From positions 1 to 64,000 of the forward strand of contig CBDEVW010000004.1 of NCBI GenBank assembly GCA_965243755.1: a stretch of 64,000 nucleotides of DNA. The letters run 5' to 3'. The notes below the pieces were generated by a model. The model was not told the origin of the DNA and made no database searches. It worked only from the letters and a program-made list of their open reading frames with translations. Made by a program: the position numbers and the translations under genes. Below, piece by piece: positions 54,301-56,796 of the stretch (its first letter is position 1; every line of letters starts with the position of its first letter). The DNA comes from JANSWY01 sp965243755. Its GTDB lineage: Bacteria > Bacteroidota > Bacteroidia > Cytophagales > Cyclobacteriaceae.

Positions 54301-56796
54301 ACCAACAAAACGCTTACCGCACCAAACGTAGATCAGCTGGAAGACGGCAGCAACAATGAGGTTGTAGTCTTAGGAACAACCGCCAGTGCAGTGAACCAGG
54401 TAACGATCACCAACGCAGCGACCGCAGGTACCCCAACGATCAGCAGTAGTGGAGACGATGCGAATGTAGGCTTAACGATCAACACCCAAGGATCAGGAGG
54501 TATTACAATCGATCCAGGTACAGGTACTACTACGATCAACAACGCCAACCTGGGCAATGCGGATCTTACCAGCCCGGACATCACCACCAGTATTGACGAT
54601 ACCAATGGAGCAGAGTTGTTTACCTTAAATGCGACAGGAACAGCAGTCAATGAGTTGGCGATCACCAATGCAGCGACAGGCAGTGGCCCGACACTAGGTA
54701 CCAGCGGAGACGATGTAAATGTAGACCTTAACATTGCTACCCAGGGTACAGGAAACGTCAACATCGCTCCAGGCGGCAATGTAGTGATCAGCAACGATGT
54801 GATCTACGATGAGGCGACCAATGACCTGACCCTGGCAGTGACTGACCAGACAGTAGGTGCTCCAACATTGACGATCCCGGATTTAACAGGCACCAGTGGA
54901 GATATTGTAGTAAACAATGCCACACAGACCTTGACGAATAAGACGATTGATGCAGACAACAACACGATCACCAATATTGAGAATGCAGACATCAAGGCAG
55001 CCGCAGCGATAGATGCGACCAAACTGGCAGATGGATCAGTGACCAACACAGAATTACAGCGCATCAATGCATTGGGCAGTGCTGCAGTAGGCGTCAGCGA
55101 TGCACAAACACTAACCAACAAAACGCTGACCGCACCAAACGTAGATCAGCTGGAAGATGGCAACAACAATGAGGTGGTAGTCTTAGGAACAACTGCCAGT
55201 GCAGTGAACCAGGTAACGATCACCAACGCAGCGACAGCAGGTACCCCAACGATCAGCAGTAGTGGAGACGATGCGAATGTAGGCTTAACGATCAACACGC
55301 AAGGTTCAGGAGGTATCACAATTGATCCTGGCACAGGCACTACCACGATCAACAACGCCAACCTTGGCAATGCAGACCTGACCAGCCCAGACATTACCAC
55401 GAGTATTGACGATACGAACGGAGCAGAGTTGTTTACCTTAAATGCGACAGGAACAGCAGTCAATGAGCTGGCGATCACCAATGCAGCGACAGGCAGTGGC
55501 CCGACACTAGGTACCAGCGGAGACGATGTAAATGTAGACCTGAACATTGCTACCCAGGGTACAGGAAATGTAAACATCGCTCCAGGCGGGAATGTAGTGA
55601 TCAGCAACGATGTGATCTACGATGAGGCGACCAATGACCTGACCCTGGCAGTGACTGACCAGACGGTAGGCGCTCCAACACTGACGATCCCAGATTTAAC
55701 AGGCACCAGTGGAGATATTGTAGTAAACAACGCCACACAGATCTTGACGAATAAGACGATTGATGGCGGAACAATTGCTAATAACCTCACCTTTGACGAG
55801 GCGACTAATGACCTCACTTTAGCTGTTTCCGACCAAACGGTGGGCGCCCCAACATTAACGATCCCTGATTTGACTGGTACTAGTGGAGACGTTGTAGTTA
55901 GTAATGCTACTCAGACATTGACAAACAAGACACTTACTACTCCTACGATTGGTGGAGATGTGACCTTTGATGAGGCAACTAATGACCTTACCTTAGCTGT
56001 GACTGACCAGACAGTAGGAGTGGGTACTTTGACAATTCCAGATTTGGCAGGAACTAGCAGGACATTGGCAGTTACAGCCGATATAACTCTGGATGCAGCT
56101 TACGAAAATAATGGTACTGTCACGGTAGATGATGCCGATGGTAATATGACAGTAAACCTTGCGCAAACAACTGATTTTGTAATACAGGATAATGGAGGAG
56201 CATTTGTGACCGCCAGAAATACGGGTGTTTTTGATGTAGATAACTTAAGTCTTGATGGTTCCACCATTACTGGTTCTTCTGGTGTAGATATAGATGCAAC
56301 AACCAGCACGGTTTCAATAGATGCAGCTGCCGGAGCAATCAATATAGGTGCCGATGCTGTTGCACAGCCAGTGAATATAGCGACGGGTGCGGCTGCCAGA
56401 ACAACCAATATTGGAAATGCATCACAAAATTCTAATACTGTAATTAATGGAGCTGCTGCAAACACAGCAGCAACTTCCTTAACCGTAAATGGAGGTTTGG
56501 CAATTTCAAACACTTCGGATGTTATAGATGTGGATTTAGAGACCATAGCAATAGAAAACAGGTCATTTATCTCTTTGTCAGATACTCATTCGGGTGCAAC
56601 ATCCTTTAGCATCGGAAACGGAAATACTGCCGGACAAATGCTTGTATTAATTATGACATCCATTACTGGATCAGTTACATTAACGGATGGAGGAAATGTT
56701 AACTTATCTGCAGACTGGACTCCAGATGCAGATGATACACTTACATTAATATGGAACGGAACAAGTTGGTTTGAACTTTATAGATCAGCTAATTAA
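21400..56796 (+). CDS. Giant repetitive secreted protein built from phage tail-fibre-like modules
   Basis: About 11,798 residues, roughly 1.2 MDa. ATG 21400 is preferred because it starts a signal peptide (MKKTVKSILVMTLLIYASQTFAQ). The next segment, SVGINTSSPNPNAVLELVS, is a common Bacteroidota opening for exported fibre-like proteins. Residues about 100-450 hold tail-fibre motifs (AITTDKI, NLINVTDPTDPQDAATKNYVD-type). Three degenerate copies of about 200 residues follow, then array A (12 units) and array B (25 units). The end is unique (NGNTAGQMLVLIM, DTLTLIWNGTSWFELYRS), resembling fibre tips. Repeats are rich in Asp, Asn, Thr, Gly and Ala, lack Cys and Trp, and have few aromatics and few basic residues, so the protein is very acidic. 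They are likely beta-solenoid or beta-prism. No T9SS sorting tail is seen. The repeats are more GC-rich than the flanks. The stop codon abuts the next start (TAAATG). Confidence 0.9.
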   Translation: MKKTVKSILVMTLLIYASQTFAQRNSVGINTSSPNPNAVLELVSPNNDQGFLVPRLTTDQRNFMRSDLNASNNVNGLMVYDTDQDQFYFWKDGEWKEGLGVFDGFEAGGDLTGQYPNPTIALNAVTSNKLGTNSVINSKIAPDAVTTDKIMDENVTVEKLELSTVAAGTYGNEYSIAQFTVNDRGLITMAQEIIIQIDSSNIKDLSIIGEDIKNGTIPIAKIDPQNLTDKVLTINASGVVTWTDRSEFTSSSLNQHNIYVGDASNFAQGLPVSGDVTLVNTGTDANITINDNTIDTDNIMNGEINTIDIADDAVTNAKIIDDAITTDKIRDGEVQTDDLENLTVTNAKIAANAITTDKIGNGEVINEDLDKANIPLSGFGAAEADVDIGSNKLINVTDPTDPQDAATKNYVDVSIDADNDLPRGNIFVGDATDEAVALDANNDAHLLIGDGLDLNSVDITGDVEIDNAGVTTIQDESVQGDDIDVTSGNFVVDGTRQVVLQNTDGLNVVNAVDIDGNLNVDGQVDLAAAGTQTNVRGSLNVTETTNLNGGANVSGADLTVATNTDLNGNLTVDGTNFSLDATDPSNVTVDGNDLTVSTTTSGDVRIEAADSIILNATNIGIQGTFAPDNLDVDGLTQLDETQINTTDGNLFVDGSGSVDIDVPVDINSQTDLAASGVSTNVRGDLNVAEQATFTDNIDANNGLDVSGADLTVATNTDLNGQLDVAGQTDLAATGVATNVRGDLNVAEQTTLSGGVLVNTGDINVTSNTDLDGNLTVDGTTFSLDATDPSNVTVDGNDLTLSTTTSGDVRIEAADSIILNATNIGVQGTFAPDNLNVDGLTQLDETQINTTDGNLFVDGSGTVDIDVPVDVSAQTDLGASGVSTNVRGDLNVTEQATFTGNVDATNGLDVTGADLTVATNSDLNGTLDVAGQTDLAATGVSTNVRGDLNVAEQSTFTGNVDATNGLDVTGADLTVATNTDLNGNLTVDGTNFSLDATNPSNVTVDGNDLTISTTTSGDVKIEAADSIILDATNIGVQGTFAPDNLNVDGLTQLDETQINTTDGNLLVNGSGSVDIDVPVDISGQTDLGASGVSTNVRGDLNVTEQSTFTGNVDANNGLDVSGAALTINNQAITQTTGGQVTFAGNVDATGGLDVSGSDLTVSTNADLNGQLDVAGQSDLASPGLATNVRGTLNVAQQAAFTENIDANNGLDVSGSDLTVTTNTDLDGTLDVAGQTDLAAPGVNTNVRGDLNVAEDLDITGNLSFDAGNVVSEISTDLSTNNDATDLATADAIKTYVDNEIDLANDLNRGNIFVGDATNNAAALDANNDGFILVGDGTDLNSVDVSGDVEIDNTGATLIQNDAVTTVKIIDDAITPAKIHASVAGDGLGQAAGTEELVVKVGAGLQIDNDTVKFSIVPNQDEILIGSGSSEFVNGVITGDVLINEAAGVITSTIQDDAVDGGDLDVTSGNFVVTGANQIQLNNTGGLLVANDTDLDGDLIVDGGTISLDATNPSNFTVAGNDLTISTTTTGDINLNAADRVNVPQGTELSLSTDDAENITSNGTDLSINSGSDITLNPTNNVNITEGRSLSLSTDDAENLTSDGTNLGINSGGDVSITAAGNTVINNALEVPEVQDGSDNEVLIFGSTATAVNQVTITNAATTGDPVISSSGDDANVGLTINTQGTGDITIDPGAGTTNLVNADLTDADLTSPNIDVSIDDNANNELFTLTATGSAVNELSVANAATGSGPVLSTSGDDANVDLNLQTQGSGDINIEAGTGAVTIEADLPSSINVTSNDLTISTTTTGDINLNAADRVNVPQGTELSLSTDDAENLTSNGTDLSINSGSDITLNPTNNVNITEGRSLSLSTDDAENLTSDGTNLGINSGGDVSITAAGNTVINNALEVPEVQDGSDNEVLIFGSTATAVNQVTITNAATTGDPVISSSGDDANVGLTINTQGTGDITIDPGAGTTNLVNADLTDADLTSPNIDVSIDDNANNELFTLTATGSAVNELSVANAATGSGPVLSTSGDDANVDLNLQTQGSGDINIEAGTGAVTIEADLPSSINVTSNDLTISTTTTGDINLNAADRVNVPQGTELSLSTDDAENLTSDGTNLGINSGGDVSITAAGNTVINNAIEVPEVQDGSDNEVLIFGSTATAVNQVTITNAATTGDPVISSSGDDANVGLTINTQGTGDITIDPGAGTTNLVNADLTDADLTSPNIDVSIDDNANNELFTLTATGSAVNELSVANAATGSGPVLSTSGDDANVDLNLQTQGSGDINIEAGTGAVTIEADLPSSINVTSNDLTISTTTTGDINLNAADRVNVPQGTELSLSTDDAENITSNGTDLSINSGSDITLNPTNNVNITEGRSLSLSTDDAENITSNGTNLGINSGGDVSITAAGNTVINNAIEVPEVQDGSDNEVLIFGSTATAVNQVTITNAATTGDPVISSSGDDANVGLTINTQGTGDITIDPGAGTTNLVNADLTDADLTSPNIDVSIDDNANNELFTLTATGSAVNELSVANAATGSGPVLSTSGDDANVDLNLQTQGSGDINIEAGTGAVTIEADLPSSINVTSNDLTISTTTTGDINLNAADRVNVPQGTELSLSTDDAENITSNGTDLSINSGSDITLNPTNNVNITEGRSLSLSTDDAENLTSDGTNLGINSGGDVSITAAGNTVINNAIEVPEVQDGSDNEVLIFGSTATAVNQVTITNAATTGDPVISSSGDDANVGLTINTQGTGDITIDPGAGTTNLVNADLTDADLTSPNIDVSIDDNANNELFTLTATGSAVNELSVANAATGSGPVLSTSGDDANVDLNLQTQGSGDINIEAGTGAVTIEADLPSSINVTSNDLTISTTTTGDINLNAADRVNVPQGTELSLSTDDAENLTSNGTDLSINSGSDITLNPTNNVNITEGRSLSLSTDDAENLTSDGTNLGINSGGDVSITAAGNTVINNAIEVPEVQDGSDNEVLIFGSTATAVNQVTITNAATTGDPVISSSGDDANVGLTINTQGTGDITIDPGAGTTNLVNADLTDADLTSPNIDVSIDDNANNELFTLTATGSAVNELSVANAATGSGPVLSTSGDDANVDLNLQTQGSGDINIEAGTGAVTIEADLPSSINVTSNDLTISTTTTGDINLNAADRVNVPQGTELSLSTDDAENLTSDGTNLGINSGGDVSITAAGNTVINNALEVPEVQDGSDNEVLIFGSTATAVNQVTITNAATTGDPVISSSGDDANVGLTINTQGTGDITIDPGAGTTNLVNADLTDADLTSPNIDVSIDDNANNELFTLTATGSAVNELSVANAATGSGPVLSTSGDDANVDLNLQTQGSGDINIEAGTGAVTIEADLPSSINVTSNDLTISTTTTGDINLNAADRVNVPQGTELSLSTDDAENLTSNGTDLSINSGSDITLNPTNNVNITEGRSLSLSTDDAENLTSDGTNLGINSGGDVSITAAGNTVINNALEVPEVQDGSDNEVLIFGSTATAVNQVTITNAATTGDPVISSSGDDANVGLTINTQGTGDITIDPGAGTTNLVNADLTDADLTSPNIDVSIDDNANNELFTLTATGSAVNELSVANAATGSGPVLSTSGDDANVDLNLQTQGSGDINIEAGTGAVTIEADLPSSINVTSNDLTISTTTTGDINLNAADRVNVPQGTELSLSTDDAENLTSDGTNLGINSGGDVSITAAGNTVINNAIEVPEVQDGSDNEVLIFGSTATAVNQVTITNAATTGDPVISSSGDDANVGLTINTQGTGDITIDPGAGTTNLVNADLTDADLTSPNIDVSIDDNANNELFTLTATGSAVNELSVANAATGSGPVLSTSGDDANVDLNLQTQGSGDINIEAGTGAVTIEADLPSSINVTSNDLTISTTTTGDINLNAADRVNVPQGTELSLSTDDAENITSNGTDLSINSGSDITLNPTNNVNITEGRSLSLSTDDAENITSNGTNLGINSGGDVSITAAGNTVINNAIEVPEVQDGSDNEVLIFGSTATAVNQVTITNAATTGDPVISSSGDDANVGLTINTQGTGDITIDPGAGTTNLVNADLTDADLTSPNIDVSIDDNANNELFTLTATGSAVNELSVANAATGSGPVLSTSGDDANVDLNLQTQGSGDINIEAGTGAVTIEADLPSSINVTSNDLTISTTTTGDINLNAADRVNVPQGTELSLSTDDAENLTSDGTNLGINSGGDVSITAAGNTVINNAIEVPEVQDGSDNEVLIFGSTATAVNQVTITNAATTGDPVISSSGDDANVGLTINTQGTGDITIDPGAGTTNLVNADLTDADLTSPNIDVSIDDNANNELFTLTATGSAVNELSVANAATGSGPVLSTSGDDANVDLNLQTQGSGDINIEAGTGAVTIEADLPSSINVTSNDLTISTTTTGDINLNAADRVNVPQGTELSLSTDDAENITSNGTDLSINSGSDITLNPTNNVNITEGRSLSLSTDDAENITSNGTNLGINSGGDVSITAAGNTVINNAIEVPEVQDGSDNEVLIFGSTATAVNQVTITNAATTGDPVISSSGDDANVGLTINTQGTGDITIDPGAGTTNLVNADLTDADLTSPNIDVSIDDNANNELFTLTATGSAVNELSVANAATGSGPVLSTSGDDANVDLNLQTQGSGDINIEAGTGAVTIEADLPSSINVTSNDLTISTTTTGDINLNAADRVNVPQGTELSLSTDDAENLTSDGTNLGINSGGDVSITAAGNTVINNAIEVPEVQDGSDNEVLIFGSTATAVNQVTITNAATTGDPVISSSGDDANVGLTINTQGSGGITIDPGTGTTTINNANLGNADLTSPDITTSIDDTNGAELFTLNATGSAVNELAITNAATGSGPTLGTSGDDVNVDLNIATQGTGNVNIAPGGNVVISNDVIYDEATNDLTLAVTDQTVGAPTLTIPDLTGTSGDIVVNNATQTLTNKTLNSPTVNTPSISSATISNDVTFDEATNDLTLAITDQASGPAILTVPDLGGTGGDVVVNNATQTLTNKTLTAPNVDQLEDGSNNEVVVLGTTASAVNQVTITNAATAGTPTISSSGDDANVGLTINTQGSGGITIDPGTGTTTINNANLGNADLTSPDITTSIDDTNGAELFTLNATGTAVNELAITNAATGSGPTLGTSGDDVNVDLNIATQGTGNVNIAPGGNVVISNDVIYDEATNDLTLAVTDQTVGAPTLTIPDLTGTSGDIVVNNATQTLTNKTLNSPTVNTPSISSATISNDVTFDEATNDLTLAITDQASGPATLTVPDLGGTGGDVVVNNATQTLTNKTLTAPNVDQLEDGSNNEVVVLGTTASAVNQVTITNAATTGDPVISSSGDDANVGLTINTQGSGGITIDPGTGTTTINNANLGNADLTSPDITTSIDDTNGAELFTLNATGTAVNELAITNAATGSGPTLGTSGDDVNVDLNIATQGTGNVNIAPGGNVVISNDVIYDEATNDLTLAVTDQTVGAPTLTIPDLTGTSGDLVVNNATQTLTNKTIDADNNTITNIENADIKAAAAIDATKLADGSVTNTELQRINALGSAAVGVSDVQTLTNKTLTAPNIDQLEDGSNNEVVVLGTTASAVNQVTITNAATAGTPTISSSGDDANVGLTINTQGSGGITIDPGTGTTTINNANLGNADLTSPDITTSIDDTNGAELFTLNATGTAVNELAITNAATGSGPTLGTSGDDVNVDLNIATQGTGNVNIAPGGNVVISNDVIYDEATNDLTLAITDQASGPATLTVPDLGGTGGDVVVNNATQTLTNKTLTAPNVDQLEDGSNNEVVVLGTTASAVNQVTITNAATSGDPVISSSGDDANVGLTINTQGSGGITIDPGTGTTTINNANLGNADLTSPDITTSIDDTNGAELFTLNATGSAVNELAITNAATGSGPTLGTSGDDVNVDLNIATQGTGNVNIAPGGNVVISNDVIYDEATNDLTLAVTDQTVGAPTLTIPDLTGTSGDIVVNNATQTLTNKTIDADNNTITNIENADIKAAAAIDATKLADGSVTNTELQRINALGSAAVGISDVQTLTNKTLTAPNVDQLEDGSNNEVVVLGTTASAVNQVTITNAATAGTPTISSSGDDANVGLTINTQGSGGITIDPGTGTTTINNANLGNADLTSPDITTSIDDTNGAELFTLNATGTAVNELAITNAATGSGPTLGTSGDDVNVDLNIATQGTGNVNIAPGGNVVISNDVIYDEATNDLTLAVTDQTVGAPTLTIPDLTGTSGDIVVNNATQTLTNKTIDADNNTITNIENADIKAAAAIDATKLADGSVTNTELQRINALGSAAVGISDVQTLTNKTLTAPNVDQLEDGSNNEVVVLGTTASAVNQVTITNAATAGTPTISSSGDDANVGLTINTQGSGGITIDPGTGTTTINNANLGNADLTSPDITTSIDDTNGAELFTLNATGTAVNELAITNAATGSGPTLGTSGDDVNVDLNIATQGTGNVNIAPGGNVVISNDVIYDEATNDLTLAVTDQTVGAPTLTIPDLTGTSGDIVVNNATQTLTNKTLNSPTVNTPSISSATISNDVTFDEATNDLTLAITDQASGPATLTVPDLGGTGGDVVVNNATQTLTNKTLTAPNVDQLEDGSNNEVVVLGTTASAVNQVTITNAATAGTPTISSSGDDANVGLTINTQGSGGITIDPGTGTTTINNANLGNADLTSPDITTSIDDTNGAELFTLNATGTAVNELAITNAATGSGPTLGTSGDDVNVDLNIATQGTGNVNIAPGGNVVISNDVIYDEATNDLTLAVTDQTVGAPTLTIPDLTGTSGDIVVNNATQTLTNKTLNSPTVNTPSISSATISNDVTFDEATNDLTLAITDQASGPATLTVPDLGGTGGDVVVNNATQTLTNKTLTAPNIDQLEDGSNNEVVVLGTTASAVNQVTITNAATAGTPTISSSGDDANVGLTINTQGSGGITIDPGTGTTTINNANLGNADLTSPDITTSIDDTNGAELFTLNATGTAVNELAITNAATGSGPTLGTSGDDLNVDLNVTTKGTGNVNIAPGGNVVISNDVIYDEATNDLTLAVTDQTVGAPTLTIPDLTGTSGDLVVNNATQTLTNKTIDADNNTITNIENADIKAAAAIDATKLADGSVTNTELQRINALGSAAVGISDVQTLTNKTLTAPNVDQLEDGSNNEVVVLGTTASAVNQVTITNAATAGTPTISSSGDDANVGLTINTQGSGGITIDPGTGTTTINNANLGNADLTSPDITTSIDDTNGAELFTLNATGTAVNELAITNAATGSGPTLGTSGDDVNVDLNIATQGTGNVNIAPGGNVVISNDVIYDEATNDLTLAVTDQTVGAPTLTIPDLTGTSGDLVVNNATQTLTNKTIDADNNTITNIENADIKAAAAIDATKLADGSVTNTELQRINALGSAAVGVSDAQTLTNKTLTAPNVDQLEDGSNNEVVVLGTTASAVNQVTITNAATAGTPTISSSGDDANVGLTINTQGSGGITIDPGTGTTTINNANLGNADLTSPDITTSIDDTNGAELFTLNATGTAVNELAITNAATGSGPTLGTSGDDVNVDLNIATQGTGNVNIAPGGNVVISNDVIYDEATNDLTLAVTDQTVGAPTLTIPDLTGTSGDIVVNNATQTLTNKTLNSPTVNTPSISSATISNDVTFDEATNDLTLAITDQASGPATLTVPDLGGTGGDVVVNNATQTLTNKTLTAPNIDQLEDGSNNEVVVLGTTASAVNQVTITNAATAGTPTISSSGDDANVGLTINTQGSGGITIDPGTGTTTINNANLGNADLTSPDITTSIDDTNGAELFTLNATGTAVNELAITNAATGSGPTLGTSGDDVNVDLNIATQGTGNVNIAPGGNVVISNDVIYDEATNDLTLAVTDQTVGAPTLTIPDLTGTSGDIVVNNATQTLTNKTIDADNNTITNIENADIKAAAAIDATKLADGSVTNTELQRINALGSAAVGISDVQTLTNKTLTAPNVDQLEDGSNNEVVVLGTTASAVNQVTITNAATSGDPVISSSGDDANVGLTINTQGSGGITIDPGTGTTTINNANLGNADLTSPDITTSIDDTNGAELFTLNATGTAVNELAITNAATGSGPTLGTSGDDVNVDLNIATQGTGNVNIAPGGNVVISNDVIYDEATNDLTLAVTDQTVGAPTLTIPDLTGTSGDLVVNNATQTLTNKTIDADNNTITNIENADIKAAAAIDATKLADGSVTNTELQRINALGSAAVGISDVQTLTNKTLTAPNIDQLEDGSNNEVVVLGTTASAVNQVTITNAATAGTPTISSSGDDANVGLTINTQGSGGITIDPGTGTTTINNANLGNADLTSPDITTSIDDTNGAELFTLNATGTAVNELAITNAATGSGPTLGTSGDDVNVDLNIATQGTGNVNIAPGGNVVISNDVIYDEATNDLTLAVTDQTVGAPTLTIPDLTGTSGDIVVNNATQTLTNKTLNSPTVNTPSISSATISNDVTFDEATNDLTLAITDQASGPATLTVPDLGGTGGDVVVNNATQTLTNKTLTAPNIDQLEDGSNNEVVVLGTTASAVNQVTITNAATAGTPTISSSGDDANVGLTINTQGSGGITIDPGTGTTTINNANLGNADLTSPDITTSIDDTNGAELFTLNATGTAVNELAITNAATGSGPTLGTSGDDLNVDLNVTTKGTGNVNIAPGGNVVISNDVIYDEATNDLTLAVTDQTVGAPTLTIPDLTGTSGDLVVNNATQTLTNKTIDADNNTITNIENADIKAAAAIDATKLADGSVTNTELQRINALGSAAVGVSDAQTLTNKTLTAPNVDQLEDGSNNEVVVLGTTASAVNQVTITNAATTGDPVISSSGDDANVGLTINTQGSGGITIDPGTGTTTINNANLGNADLTSPDITTSIDDTNGAELFTLNATGTAVNELAITNAATGSGPTLGTSGDDVNVDLNIATQGTGNVNIAPGGNVVISNDVIYDEATNDLTLAVTDQTVGAPTLTIPDLTGTSGDIVVNNATQTLTNKTIDADNNTITNIENADIKAAAAIDATKLADGSVTNTELQRINALGSAAVGISDVQTLTNKTLTAPNVDQLEDGSNNEVVVLGTTASAVNQVTITNAATAGTPTISSSGDDANVGLTINTQGSGGITIDPGTGTTTINNANLGNADLTSPDITTSIDDTNGAELFTLNATGTAVNELAITNAATGSGPTLGTSGDDLNVDLNVTTKGTGNVNIAPGGNVVISNDVIYDEATNDLTLAVTDQTVGAPTLTIPDLTGTSGDIVVNNATQTLTNKTIDADNNTITNIENADIKAAAAIDATKLADGSVTNTELQRINALGSAAVGVSDAQTLTNKTLTAPNVDQLEDGSNNEVVVLGTTASAVNQVTITNAATAGTPTISSSGDDANVGLTINTQGSGGITIDPGTGTTTITNANLGNADLTSPDITTSIDDTNGAELFTLNATGTAVNELAITNAATGSGPTLGTSGDDVNVDLNIATQGTGNVNIAPGGNVVISNDVIYDEATNDLTLAVTDQTVGAPTLTIPDLTGTSGDLVVNNATQTLTNKTIDADNNTITNIENADIKAAAAIDATKLADGSVTNTELQRINALGSAAVGVSDAQTLTNKTLTAPNVDQLEDGSNNEVVVLGTTASAVNQVTITNAATTGDPVISSSGDDANVGLTINTQGSGGITIDPGTGTTTINNANLGNADLTSPDITTSIDDTNGAELFTLNATGTAVNELAITNAATGSGPTLGTSGDDVNVDLNIATQGTGNVNIAPGGNVVISNDVIYDEATNDLTLAVTDQTVGAPTLTIPDLTGTSGDIVVNNATQTLTNKTLNSPTVNTPSISSATISNDVTFDEATNDLTLAITDQASGPATLTVPDLGGTGGDVVVNNATQTLTNKTLTAPNVDQLEDGSNNEVVVLGTTASAVNQVTITNAATTGDPVISSSGDDANVGLTINTQGSGGITIDPGTGTTTINNANLGNADLTSPDITTSIDDTNGAELFTLNATGTAVNELAITNAATGSGPTLGTSGDDVNVDLNIATQGTGNVNIAPGGNVVISNDVIYDEATNDLTLAVTDQTVGAPTLTIPDLTGTSGDLVVNNATQTLTNKTIDADNNTITNIENADIKAAAAIDATKLADGSVTNTELQRINALGSAAVGISDVQTLTNKTLTAPNVDQLEDGSNNEVVVLGTTASAVNQVTITNAATAGTPTISSSGDDANVGLTINTQGSGGITIDPGTGTTTINNANLGNADLTSPDITTSIDDTNGAELFTLNATGTAVNELAITNAATGSGPTLGTSGDDLNVDLNVTTKGTGNVNIAPGGNVVISNDVIYDEATNDLTLAVTDQTVGAPTLTIPDLTGTSGDLVVNNATQTLTNKTIDADNNTITNIENADIKAAAAIDATKLADGSVTNTELQRINALGSAAVGVSDAQTLTNKTLTAPNVDQLEDGNNNEVVVLGTTASAVNQVTITNAATAGTPTISSSGDDANVGLTINTQGSGGITIDPGTGTTTINNANLGNADLTSPDITTSIDDANGAELFTLNATGTAVNELAITNAATGSGPTLGTSGDDVNVDLNIATQGTGNVNIAPGGNVVISNDVIYDEATNDLTLAVTDQTVGAPTLTIPDLTGTSGDIVVNNATQTLTNKTIDADNNTITNIDNADIKAGAAIDATKLADGSVTNTELQRINALGSAAVGVSDAQTLTNKTLTAPNVDQLEDGSNNEVVVLGTTASAVNQVTITNAATAGTPTISSSGDDANVGLTINTQGSGGITIDPGTGTTTINNANLGNADLTSPDITTSIDDTNGAELFTLNATGTAVNELAITNAATGSGPTLGTSGDDVNVDLNIATQGTGNVNIAPGGNVVISNDVIYDEATNDLTLAVTDQTVGAPTLTIPDLTGTSGDIVVNNATQTLTNKTIDADNNTITNIENADIKAAAAIDATKLADGSVTNTELQRINALGSAAVGISDVQTLTNKTLTAPNVDQLEDGSNNEVVVLGTTASAVNQVTITNAATAGTPTISSSGDDANVGLTINTQGSGGITIDPGTGTTTINNANLGNADLTSPDITTSIDDTNGAELFTLNATGTAVNELAITNAATGSGPTLGTSGDDVNVDLNIATQGTGNVNIAPGGNVVISNDVIYDEATNDLTLAVTDQTVGAPTLTIPDLTGTSGDIVVNNATQTLTNKTIDADNNTITNIENADIKAAAAIDATKLADGSVTNTELQRINALGSAAVGVSDAQTLTNKTLTAPNVDQLEDGNNNEVVVLGTTASAVNQVTITNAATAGTPTISSSGDDANVGLTINTQGSGGITIDPGTGTTTINNANLGNADLTSPDITTSIDDTNGAELFTLNATGTAVNELAITNAATGSGPTLGTSGDDVNVDLNIATQGTGNVNIAPGGNVVISNDVIYDEATNDLTLAVTDQTVGAPTLTIPDLTGTSGDIVVNNATQILTNKTIDGGTIANNLTFDEATNDLTLAVSDQTVGAPTLTIPDLTGTSGDVVVSNATQTLTNKTLTTPTIGGDVTFDEATNDLTLAVTDQTVGVGTLTIPDLAGTSRTLAVTADITLDAAYENNGTVTVDDADGNMTVNLAQTTDFVIQDNGGAFVTARNTGVFDVDNLSLDGSTITGSSGVDIDATTSTVSIDAAAGAINIGADAVAQPVNIATGAAARTTNIGNASQNSNTVINGAAANTAATSLTVNGGLAISNTSDVIDVDLETIAIENRSFISLSDTHSGATSFSIGNGNTAGQMLVLIMTSITGSVTLTDGGNVNLSADWTPDADDTLTLIWNGTSWFELYRSAN
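23040..24780 (+). repeat. Degenerate approx. 620-bp repeats in the N-terminal part of the giant gene
   Basis: Three diverged copies, marked by GTFAPDN at 23266, 23878 and 24508 (spacings 612 and 630). Each contains a NLTVDGT.FSLDAT.PSNVTVDGNDLT block, DV.IEAADSIIL and a DVPVDI..QTDL block. They differ at many synonymous positions, so they are older than arrays A and B. A separate pair, RGNIFVGDAT...DLNSVD..GDVEIDN, occurs at about 22660 and 25315. Confidence 0.85.
26176..28727 (+). repeat. 2552-bp block repeated exactly at 30916-33467
   Basis: Line-by-line comparison at an offset of 4740 bases shows the same sequence, including synonymous variants, from 26176 to 28727. The first mismatches are at 26175 and 28728. 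It covers units A1-A3 and part of the preceding half unit. Confidence 0.85.
26353..35709 (+). repeat. Array A: 12 tandem in-frame units of 831 or 708 bp
   Basis: Counted from codon Q in QVTITNAATTGDPV, unit lengths are 831, 708, 831, 831, 831, 708, 831, 708, 831, 708, 831, 708 (sum 9357). The 831-bp unit has two copies of a 41-residue block, LSLSTDDAEN.TS.GT.L.INSG; the 708-bp unit has one. The difference of 123 bp is exactly one block. Units are nearly identical in protein, and differ mainly at synonymous sites, ENI/ENL, and NNALE/NNAIE. Confidence 0.95.
33448..35402 (+). repeat. 1955-bp block identical to 27169-29123
   Basis: At an offset of 6279 bases the block matches units A2, A3 and most of A4, breaking at 35403 (g versus a). 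Units A2-A3, A8-A9 and A10-A11 are therefore three copies of one 1539-bp pair. Confidence 0.8.
35710..55760 (+). repeat. Array B: 25 tandem in-frame units of 813 or 837 bp (one of 633)
   Basis: Units start with QVTITNAAT at 35710, 36547, 37384, 38197, 38830, 39643, 40456, 41293, 42130, 42943, 43756, 44593, 45406, 46219, 47056, 47869, 48682, 49495, 50308, 51145, 51958, 52771, 53584, 54397 and 55210. Seven units (837 bp) carry LNSPTVNTPSISS; sixteen (813 bp) carry IDADNNTITNIENADIKAAAAI; the unit at 38197 (633 bp) has neither; the last runs into the unique end. NVDLNIATQ is replaced by NVDLNVTTK in the units at 42130, 47056, 48682 and 51958. From 55760 to about 56060 the copies decay. Confidence 0.95.

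Noticed and set aside
26353..55760. CRISPR array
   Set aside because: The repeat units are 633-837 bp, in frame with one coding sequence, with no short repeat-spacer pattern and no cas genes.
26352..55817. Long antisense open frames, up to 789 codons (28722-31091), opposite the giant gene
   Set aside because: They recur with the repeat period, begin and end at the same place in each unit, and translate to low-complexity Ser/Leu/Val/Pro/Thr sequence. They follow from the lack of stop trinucleotides on the complement of the repeats.
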